DNA of 6,372 bases from an uncultured Actinoplanes sp. (GTDB lineage Bacteria; Actinomycetota; Actinomycetes; Mycobacteriales; Micromonosporaceae), in assembly GCA_934667465.1 (NCBI GenBank), contig CAKUMG010000358.1, positions 1 to 6,372 of the forward strand. The letters are read 5' to 3'. A program made the position numbers and the translations under genes. Positions within the stretch are counted from its first letter, which is position 1. Each line of letters starts with the position of its first letter. The notes beneath the pieces are model-generated. The model made no database searches, had not been told where the DNA came from, and worked only from the letters and a program-made list of their open reading frames with translations. Below, in pieces: positions 1-5,414 of this stretch.

Positions 1-2
1 GG

Positions 3-518
3 ACAGTCGTCGCAGGCGCGCTGGCTGCGGCGATGCCGGCCGCCGCGCTGGGCCCCGCCGCGCCGCTGCTCGTGTGGCTGCCGGCGGTGGTGCTGGGCGT
101 GCTGCTCGGTGCCGTGGACCTGGGCTGCCGCCGCCTGCCGGACGTGCTCGTCGGCACGCTGGCGGGGATCACGCTGCTGCCGCTGACCCTGGGGGCGCTC
201 GTCGCCGGCGAACCGGGGCGCGCCGGGCGGGCGCTCGCGGCGGCGGTGGTGTCCGGAGCGGCGTACCTGATCGTCGCGAGCCTGCCCGGTGACGGCCTCG
301 GTCTCGGCGACGTGAAACTCGCCACTGTCCTGGGCGGCTTGCTCGGCTTCGCCGGCTGGCCCGCGGTCCTGACCGGCCTGCTGGTCCCGCACCTGCTCGC
401 CGGGCCGGTCGCGCTCGTCCTGCTGATCACCGGGCGGGCGAGCCGGCGCACGGCGCTGCCCCTCGGCCCCGCCCTGCTCGCGGGGGCCGTGGCCGGTCTG
501 GCGCTTACAGCAGCCTGA
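3..518 (+). CDS. A24 family prepilin peptidase (type IV pilin/Tad-type leader peptidase), possibly 5'-partial
   Basis: This is an integral-membrane aspartyl protease that cleaves the leader peptide of type IV-like prepilins (pilus or Tad/Flp systems) at the cytoplasmic membrane. Numbering is from the ATG at 33. The first catalytic Asp is D29 in GAVDLGCRRLP, matching the family's D-x3-R-(R/K)-(I/L)-P pattern. The second is D93 in the GLGDVKL motif (90-96), the diagnostic GxGD signature. A C-terminal LPLGP resembles the family's PFGP element. Most of the rest is hydrophobic (Leu/Ala/Val/Gly) and fits about five membrane segments. The frame is open to base 3 with no stop, and no clear Shine-Dalgarno precedes the ATG at 33, so the gene may begin left of the window. 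The 161-residue form would still be acceptable for the short CpaA/TadV type. No pilin or secretion ATPase gene is visible nearby. The stop overlaps the end of the opposing helicase gene. Confidence 0.88.
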   Translation, partial: TVVAGALAAAMPAAALGPAAPLLVWLPAVVLGVLLGAVDLGCRRLPDVLVGTLAGITLLPLTLGALVAGEPGRAGRALAAAVVSGAAYLIVASLPGDGLGLGDVKLATVLGGLLGFAGWPAVLTGLLVPHLLAGPVALVLLITGRASRRTALPLGPALLAGAVAGLALTAA

Positions 519-3500
519 GCTGGCGGTCCTTCGGGCGGGCGGGCGCGGTGTTGCCCATCCGCTCGAACAGGCCCGCATCGATCGCGTCCAGGAACGGGCT
601 CGGCGCCTGCTCCCGCTCGCTGCCGTGCCGGAAGCGCCGTGCCGCGTGGCTCAGATAGAGCCGGTCCTGCGCGCGGGTCAGCCCCACGAAGAACAGGCGG
701 CGCTCCTCGGCCACCTCGTCGTCCGACGGCGTGCCGCCCGGCCACCGCAGCGGCAGCAGCCCGTCCTCGCAGCCGACCAGGAACACGACCGGGAACTCCA
801 GGCCCTTCGCGGCGTGCAGGGTCAGCAGGTTGACCGCCTCCGCGCGCGGGTCGAGCGCGTCGACCTCGGCGCCCGTGGCGATCTCCTGCAGCAGGCGGGC
901 CGGGTCGTCGCCGATCCGGTGGGCCAACGGTGCCAGCAGCTCGGCGGCGCTCCACACGTCCTCCGGTGCGAGCTGCTCCGCGTCGAGCGTCGGAGCCGCG
1001 TACCGCTGGGCCAGGGTCTGCGCCGCGGCCTTGACCCGCGCCGGGAGCGTGCCCTGCCCGCCCGCGTGCCGCAGCTCGCGCGCGAGCACCTGCACGCCCG
1101 GACGGTCCCGCAGCCGGTTGTGCGACCGCTTCTGCACCGGCACACCGGCCCGCGACAGCGCGTCCACCACGGCCCGGGCCTGCGCGTCCGTCCGGTAGAG
1201 CACGGCGATGTCCGAGAAGGACAGCGTGCCGGGCGCCACCGCGCGGGAGTCGATCCGCCCCGAGTCGAGGGACCGGTGCGACAGGCCGCCGACGAGCTCG
1301 TCGACCGTACGCACGACGAAGTCCGCCTCGTCCGCCACGCTCGCCGCGTAGTAGCGGCCCAGCAGCGGCGATTCCGGGTTGACCCGTGCCGGGTCCAGCC
1401 GCCGCCCGCTGACCAGCGACGACGGGGCGATGGCCTGCACCGCGGCGGCGAGGATGGGCGCCGACGACCGGTAGTTGCGGGTCAGCCGGACCAGCCGCGC
1501 GTCGGTGAAGTCCTCGTTGAAGCGCAGGAAGTAGCCCACGTCCGCGCCCCGGAACGAGTAGATCGCCTGGTCCGGGTCGCCGATCGCGCAGAGGTTGCCG
1601 TCCGCGGGGCTGAGCAGCCGCAGCAGCTCGTACTGCGTGTCGTCGACGTCCTGGTACTCGTCCACGAAGATCCACTGCCACTGCCGGCGGTATTTCTCGA
1701 CCAGCGCGGGGTCGTCGCGCAGCAGCCCCAGTGGCACGGTCAGCAGGTCGTCGAGATCCACCAGGTCCTGCTGGCGGAGCAGCTTCGTGTAGGCCGCGTC
1801 GTCGTCGCCCGCCTGGTCGCGCGCGGCCTCGCGCTCGGCGTCGTCGGCGATCCGCCAGCCCGGCCCGAGCCCGGCGGCCTTCGCGTTCTCCTTGAGGATC
1901 GTCAGCCCGACCGCGTGGAACGTGCCCACGGTGATGTCGGCGGCGGACTCGCCCATCAGGGCGTCCAGCCGCGAGCGCATCTCCTCGGCGGCCCGCCGGG
2001 TGAACGTGATCGCCAGGCAGCGGTGCGGGAAGACGTTCATCTCCGCGCACAGATAGGCGATCCGGTGGGTGAGCGTGCGCGTCTTGCCGGTGCCGGGACC
2101 TGCCACGATCAGCAGCGGCCCGCCGGGCGCCGACGCGGCCACCCGCTGCATGGCGTCCAGCCGGTCGAGCAGGCCCGTCCCGACCTCCTCCATGCCGGCC
2201 AGCATCGGCTCGAACGGCTCGTGCGGCGACGCGGGCTGCTGGATCGGCGGGGCCGGCTGCGGCGCCTTGCGCTTCACGGGCTCCTTCGGAGTCTTCGGTA
2301 CGGGCGCCCGCCCGACCGCCGGCTCCGCCTTGCGCTGTTGTGGCACCGGCGCCAGGTCGAACAGCGTCTCCTCCTGCGGTGCGCTCGCCGCGTTGCGCAG
2401 CTCGCCCGGCTCGAAGAGCGTGATCACCCCGTACTCGCCGTCGTATCCCGGCACCCGGCGGACGTCGCCGCGGCGCAGCCGGGTGATCGCCTCGCGCAGG
2501 TTCTCGCCGCCCTGCTGCCCGATCGCGTCGACCGGCACCTTGCGCAGGATGTCGAGCTCCGGCCCGAGCTGCGCCACGAGATGGTTGAGCTGGCCCTCGA
2601 CGGTCTTCGACTTCGGGCCCACGCCGTTGATCTCGCCCAGGATCTCGGCGAGCTGGATCAGGTGCTCGACCGTCTCCTTGCGCTGCGGCGCGGAGGAGCG
2701 GTCTGCGAGATCCTCGACCCGGCTCAGCACGCCCACGGTCAGCGGCTTGCCGCACTCGGGGCAGCGCCCGCCGTGCTCCCGGGTCCTGGCGGGCTCCCAG
2801 TTCACGCCGCAGGCGCGGTGCCCGTCGGCGTGGTACTTGCCCTCCTCGGGGAAGAACTCGATGGTCCCGGCGAGCGAGCTGCCGTCCTTGATCGCGAAGT
2901 AGTCCGGCGCGCCGCCGAACAGGGTCGCCTCGCGGGCGAGCGCGCCCGGCGAGTGCGCGTCCGAGTTCGAGACCAGCCGGTAGCGGTCGAGGCTGGAGAC
3001 CCGCAGGTTCATCTCCGGGTCGGAGGAGAGGCCGGTCTCGACCGCCGTGATGTGCTCGGCGAGGTCGGCGTAGCAGTCGGCGATCGCGTCGAAGCCCGAC
3101 TTCGAGCCGAGCGCGGAGAACCACGGCGTCCAGATGTGTGCCGGCACGAGATAGCCGTCGGGGCTGGCCTCGAGCACCATCTCGAGCAGGTCCCGCGAGT
3201 CCAGGCCCAGGATCGGGCGGCCGTCCGCGGTCAGGTTGCCGACCCGGCCGAGCGCGGTGTTGAACCGGGCGGCCGCCTCGAGGTCGGGGAAGTAGACCAG
3301 GTGGTGGACCTTGCGGGTCCGGTCGTCGCGCTTGTAGATCGTGGAGATCTCGACGCTGAGCATGAACCGGGCGGCCGCGCTGCCCTGCAGCGATCCGGGC
3401 AGCCGCCGGGTGACCTCCTGCTCGGCGTCGGCACTCAGCCGGAAGAGGCCGGGCTCGGCGGCGGGCTCGAGGCTCTCCCGCAGGTGGTCGAACCACGCGG

Positions 3501-3672
3501 GGTGGGTGAAATCGCCGGTTCCGAGCACCGCGATGCCCTTGCGACGGGCCCACCAGGCCAGGTTGGGGAGGGTCAGGTCACGGCTGCAGGCACGCGAATA
3601 GCGGGAGTGGATGTGCAGATCCGCGACGTACGTGTCCGCGGCAACCGAGGACCCTGCGCTGTCCGAGGGCAC
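505..3672 (-). CDS. EndoQ-type PHP endonuclease fused to UvrD/PcrA-like SF1A DNA helicase
   Basis: Numbering is from the GTG at 3672 (1055 aa). Residues about 12-430 match the EndoQ/TIGR00375 PHP family, nucleases that nick 5' of deaminated bases and abasic sites. Visible metal-site candidates are H20 and H22 (DLHIHSRYS), D54 and H57 (TGDFTHP), E108, H123/H124, H179, D238 and H240 (SNSDAHSP). A zinc-binding segment follows (C288 and CPEC 304-307, with H281/H285 nearby), then the helical EndoQ C-terminus (GVGPKSKTV, PGYDGEYGVITLF). A Pro/Lys/Gln-rich linker spans about 430-495. The helicase has Q509, Walker A GPGTGKT 525-531, TFTRRA 556-561, GTFHA 583-587, DEYQD 671-675, GDPDQAIYSFRGA 698-710, TRNYRSS 731-737, TLHAAKGLEF 951-960 and GLTRAQDRL 997-1005, so it looks active. 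It is shorter than full UvrD. The GTG at 3672 is chosen because AGGA lies 6 nt upstream. A GTG at 3687 would add five residues but has no ribosome site. The fused function is inferred. Confidence 0.93.
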   Translation of the reverse strand: MPSDSAGSSVAADTYVADLHIHSRYSRACSRDLTLPNLAWWARRKGIAVLGTGDFTHPAWFDHLRESLEPAAEPGLFRLSADAEQEVTRRLPGSLQGSAAARFMLSVEISTIYKRDDRTRKVHHLVYFPDLEAAARFNTALGRVGNLTADGRPILGLDSRDLLEMVLEASPDGYLVPAHIWTPWFSALGSKSGFDAIADCYADLAEHITAVETGLSSDPEMNLRVSSLDRYRLVSNSDAHSPGALAREATLFGGAPDYFAIKDGSSLAGTIEFFPEEGKYHADGHRACGVNWEPARTREHGGRCPECGKPLTVGVLSRVEDLADRSSAPQRKETVEHLIQLAEILGEINGVGPKSKTVEGQLNHLVAQLGPELDILRKVPVDAIGQQGGENLREAITRLRRGDVRRVPGYDGEYGVITLFEPGELRNAASAPQEETLFDLAPVPQQRKAEPAVGRAPVPKTPKEPVKRKAPQPAPPIQQPASPHEPFEPMLAGMEEVGTGLLDRLDAMQRVAASAPGGPLLIVAGPGTGKTRTLTHRIAYLCAEMNVFPHRCLAITFTRRAAEEMRSRLDALMGESAADITVGTFHAVGLTILKENAKAAGLGPGWRIADDAEREAARDQAGDDDAAYTKLLRQQDLVDLDDLLTVPLGLLRDDPALVEKYRRQWQWIFVDEYQDVDDTQYELLRLLSPADGNLCAIGDPDQAIYSFRGADVGYFLRFNEDFTDARLVRLTRNYRSSAPILAAAVQAIAPSSLVSGRRLDPARVNPESPLLGRYYAASVADEADFVVRTVDELVGGLSHRSLDSGRIDSRAVAPGTLSFSDIAVLYRTDAQARAVVDALSRAGVPVQKRSHNRLRDRPGVQVLARELRHAGGQGTLPARVKAAAQTLAQRYAAPTLDAEQLAPEDVWSAAELLAPLAHRIGDDPARLLQEIATGAEVDALDPRAEAVNLLTLHAAKGLEFPVVFLVGCEDGLLPLRWPGGTPSDDEVAEERRLFFVGLTRAQDRLYLSHAARRFRHGSEREQAPSPFLDAIDAGLFERMGNTAPARPKDRQLRLL

Positions 3673-3678
3673 GCTGCA

Positions 3679-3682
3679 TCCT
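3679..3682 (-). promoter_or_regulatory. Shine-Dalgarno AGGA deciding the start of the EndoQ-helicase gene
   Basis: On the minus strand AGGA is followed by a 6-nt spacer and GTG (3672-3670). The alternative in-frame GTG at 3687-3685 is preceded by a C-rich stretch with no purine run. The downstream GTG is therefore the better start, although the conserved PHP domain begins after both and cannot separate them. Confidence 0.45.
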
Positions 3683-3736
3683 GTCACGAGGGCGCGGCGC
3701 GCCTGAAGCCGCCACGCAGGAAGTGACCTAACCGAC

Positions 3737-3758
3737 CTCCGCGTGACTTCTCGCGGAG
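3737..3758 (-). terminator. Hairpin between phosphoesterase and EndoQ-helicase genes (possible terminator or leader structure)
   Basis: A perfect 7-bp inverted repeat (CTCCGCG and CGCGGAG) flanks an 8-nt loop. It lies about 50 bp after the phosphoesterase stop and about 65 bp before the helicase start. No U-run follows it on the minus strand. It is therefore not a classical intrinsic terminator, although actinobacterial terminators often lack a U-tract. If a promoter sits at about 3774-3779, the hairpin would lie in the 5' leader of the helicase mRNA. Confidence 0.35.
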
Positions 3759-3808
3759 ACCGGCTGGCGACGGAGTTTAGGGCAAAAAGACCGATTCGTC
3801 CGTACGGG

Positions 3809-5170
3809 TTACGGCGCGCGCAGCTCGATGACGGTGACCTGCGGCGGCGCGCCGACCCGGACGGGTGGCCCCCAGTACCCGGCGCCGTTGGTGACGTAGA
3901 CCGGCACGCCGTCCACCTCGCCGAACCCGCTCACCACCGGCTGCTCCAGCTTGACCAACAGGTTGAACGGCGCCATCTGGCCGCCGTGCGTGTGCCCGGA
4001 GACCTGCAGATCGACGCCGTACGGTGCGGCGTCGCGCGCGGCCACCGGCTGGTGCGCCATGAGTACGACCGGCCGGGCGGTGTCCCTGTCCCCCAGCGCC
4101 CGCGCGTAGTCCGGTGCGTCGTTCATCTCCGCGCCGTTGATGTCGTTGACGCCGGCCAGGTCGAGCCCGTCCAGCTCGACGCGCTCGTTGCGCAGCGGCC
4201 GCATCCCCAGCCGGGCCACCTCGTCGACCCACTCCTGGTAGCCGGAGTAGTACTCGTGGTTGCCGGTGACGAAGTAGGCGCCCCGCCGGGACTGGATCCC
4301 GCGCAGCGGTGCCGCGAGCCCGCCCAGCTCGGCCACGCTCCCGTCGACCATGTCGCCGACCACGCACACGATGTCGGCGTTCACGGAGTTGATCGCGGCG
4401 ACGATGCGCTCGGTGTGCCGCATCCCGGTCAGCGGCCCGAGGTGGATGTCGGAGACCACGGCCAGCCGGGTCCCGTCCATGCCCCGCGGCAGCTTGGCGA
4501 TGGGCAGCTGCACCCGGTCGAGCTGCGGCGGCGCCAGCGCGGTGCGCACGCCGTAGCCGGTGATGCCAGCGGCGGTCAGGCCGGCGAAGATCGCGGCGCC
4601 GCGCGCCAGCACCAGCCGCCGGTCGACACCCGCCTTCTCGCTGTTCTCGCCGTTCTCGGCCGCGGGGCTGGTCTTTGTCGCCGGGCTGGTCTCCGTCGCG
4701 GGGCTGGTCTCCGTCGCGGGGCTGGTCTCCGTCGCGGGGCTGGTCTCTGTCGCCGGGCCGGGCGTGGCCGGCGGCTCCTCCGCCGCGGTGGCTGCCGATG
4801 CCGGGTGGCTGGGTGCTGTCTCCAGGGCGTGCGACTCGGCGGCGGGAGCGGTGGCGCGCGCCTCAGCGCGCTCCCGGGAGCGGATCCACAGCGAGATCGC
4901 GAGCCGCGGGATCTCCACCACCGCGAGCACGACGAGCAGGTAGAACATCAGCGCGATCCACAGATAGCCCGGCCACGCGAGCCAATCGACCGAGCCGCTG
5001 CGCACCCCGACCAGGGTGGCGGGCGCCAGGATCGCGAGCGCGATGACGACCGCGGCGCCGACCCGGCGGGCGGTGCGCCCGCGGAACGTGTCGCGGACCA
5101 GACGCTTCCAGATGTACAGGTGGATCAGGCCGACAACGACGATGATCAGCCCGACGAACCCGAGCACCAT
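3809..5170 (-). CDS. Membrane-anchored calcineurin-like metallophosphoesterase
   Basis: This is a 453-aa dinuclear-metal phosphoesterase of the YkuE-like bacterial type; the substrate cannot be told from sequence. Hydrophobic segments lie at about 2-21, 37-56, 67-88 and 186-207. The loops after segments 1 and 3 are Arg/Lys-rich, so the positive-inside rule places the N-terminus outside, the 89-185 linker in the cytoplasm and the catalytic domain outside. All metallophosphoesterase motifs are intact: D241/H243 (SDIHLG), D273 (VGDMVDG), N304/H305 (GNHEYY), H373 (MAHQP) and H393/H395 (GHTHGGQ). The linker contains a Thr/Pro/Ala/Glu-rich hexapeptide repeat at about 139-168. The start is ATG 5170, which overlaps the moaD stop as TGATG, with AGGAGG only 3 nt upstream. 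GTG at the next codon (5167) has a better 6-nt spacing, and TTG 5173 abuts the Shine-Dalgarno and is unlikely. Tight coupling to moaD suggests co-transcription with the cofactor genes. Confidence 0.93.
   Translation of the reverse strand: MVLGFVGLIIVVVGLIHLYIWKRLVRDTFRGRTARRVGAAVVIALAILAPATLVGVRSGSVDWLAWPGYLWIALMFYLLVVLAVVEIPRLAISLWIRSRERAEARATAPAAESHALETAPSHPASAATAAEEPPATPGPATETSPATETSPATETSPATETSPATKTSPAAENGENSEKAGVDRRLVLARGAAIFAGLTAAGITGYGVRTALAPPQLDRVQLPIAKLPRGMDGTRLAVVSDIHLGPLTGMRHTERIVAAINSVNADIVCVVGDMVDGSVAELGGLAAPLRGIQSRRGAYFVTGNHEYYSGYQEWVDEVARLGMRPLRNERVELDGLDLAGVNDINGAEMNDAPDYARALGDRDTARPVVLMAHQPVAARDAAPYGVDLQVSGHTHGGQMAPFNLLVKLEQPVVSGFGEVDGVPVYVTNGAGYWGPPVRVGAPPQVTVIELRAP
4665..4754 (-). 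repeat. 18-bp tandem repeat (5 copies) encoding a PATETS-type hexapeptide array
   Basis: There are five consecutive 18-bp units of the form gggctggtctccgtcgcg (plus strand) at 4665, 4683, 4701, 4719 and 4737. The middle three are identical to one another, and the outer two differ by a few bases (one gives Lys for Glu). The unit is a multiple of three, so copy-number changes keep the frame. It encodes the Thr/Ser/Pro-rich linker between the third and fourth membrane segments of the phosphoesterase. The near-identity of the copies indicates recent slippage or duplication. Confidence 0.95.
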
Positions 5171-5409
5171 CAACCTCCTGCGAAGGGTGGCAGGACGTCC
5201 ACGGTCGCCCCGGCGGGCAGTGCCGCTTGTCGATCATGGCAGGTCAATCCGTCGGCGAGAAAACTGGCGGCCTTGAGCACGACGGCCAGCCGCTCGCCGT
5301 GCCGCTCGGTCAGCGCCGTGACCAGCTCATCCACTGTCGTGGCGGCGACGGATTCCTCCCGGACGCCCGCGGCGGCCCGTGCTCCCGCGAAGTAGCGCAC
5401 CAGCACCAT
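5170..5409 (-). CDS. moaD: MoaD, molybdopterin synthase small (sulfur-carrier) subunit
   Basis: This is a 79-aa ubiquitin-fold sulfur carrier. Its C-terminal glycine is adenylylated and thiocarboxylated, then supplies sulfur to cyclic pyranopterin monophosphate in molybdopterin synthase (with MoaE, not seen here). The evidence is the family-typical start VRYFAGARAAAG, the length of about 80 residues, the hydrophobic VDVLPPFAGG ending and the terminal Gly-Gly. ThiS has the same fold and tail, but the adjacent moaA favours MoaD. The ATG at 5409 lies 5 bp after the moaA stop. A G-run made by the last moaA codons, 9 nt upstream, could serve as a weak ribosome site. The terminal GGA-GGT codons are part of the AGGAGG Shine-Dalgarno of the next gene. 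The same frame stays open further upstream inside moaA, but that extension is not part of the protein. Confidence 0.92.
   Translation of the reverse strand: MVLVRYFAGARAAAGVREESVAATTVDELVTALTERHGERLAVVLKAASFLADGLTCHDRQAALPAGATVDVLPPFAGG
5174..5179 (-). promoter_or_regulatory. Shine-Dalgarno AGGAGG of the phosphoesterase, inside the moaD diglycine codons
   Basis: On the minus strand the last moaD codons read GCA GGA GGT TGA, placing a perfect AGGAGG across the Ala-Gly-Gly tail. The next gene's ATG overlaps the stop (TGATG). Spacing to that ATG is 3 nt and to the following GTG is 6 nt, so initiation may occur at either codon. This arrangement fits translational coupling by a terminating ribosome. 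Confidence 0.7.
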
Positions 5410-5414
5410 GACGC

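Larger units (their letters stand above)
3673..3808 (-). promoter_or_regulatory. Intergenic region with possible -10 element for the EndoQ-helicase gene
   Basis: This is the only real intergenic gap in the window. Read on the minus strand, it holds TAAACT at 3779-3774, which fits the TANNNT form of actinobacterial sigma-70-type -10 boxes. No convincing TTGAC-like -35 lies 16-18 bp upstream. A start near 3767 would give a leader of roughly 95 nt containing the 3737-3758 hairpin. The T-rich stretch just after the phosphoesterase stop (3783-3788 on the plus strand as AAAAAG) could instead belong to a weak terminator. The assignment rests on sequence resemblance alone. Confidence 0.25.

Noticed and set aside
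309..318. A second parS-like sequence, ACGTGAAAC, in the prepilin peptidase gene
   Set aside because: Only one half of the palindrome matches. The bases are explained by the codons for the conserved Gly-Asp-Val-Lys-Leu catalytic motif.
625..3726. A 1033-codon open frame on the plus strand, antisense to almost the whole EndoQ-helicase gene
   Set aside because: Its translation is Arg/Ala/Gly/Val-rich with no recognisable domain, while the opposite strand carries full nuclease and helicase motif sets. Long antisense open frames are expected where third positions are nearly all G or C.
4882..4962. Two DnaA-box-like sequences (GGATCCACA at 4882 and CGATCCACA at 4954)
   Set aside because: Each differs from TTGTCCACA at about three positions and lies in the coding region of the phosphoesterase, with no AT-rich unwinding element nearby. 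This is not an origin.
3743..5395. A 550-codon plus-strand open frame with Arg-Arg-Gly-Ala-Gly-Leu repeats, antisense to the phosphoesterase and moaD
   Set aside because: The repeats are only the other-strand reading of the 18-bp tandem repeat, and the rest is composition-driven. The phosphoesterase motifs are on the minus strand.
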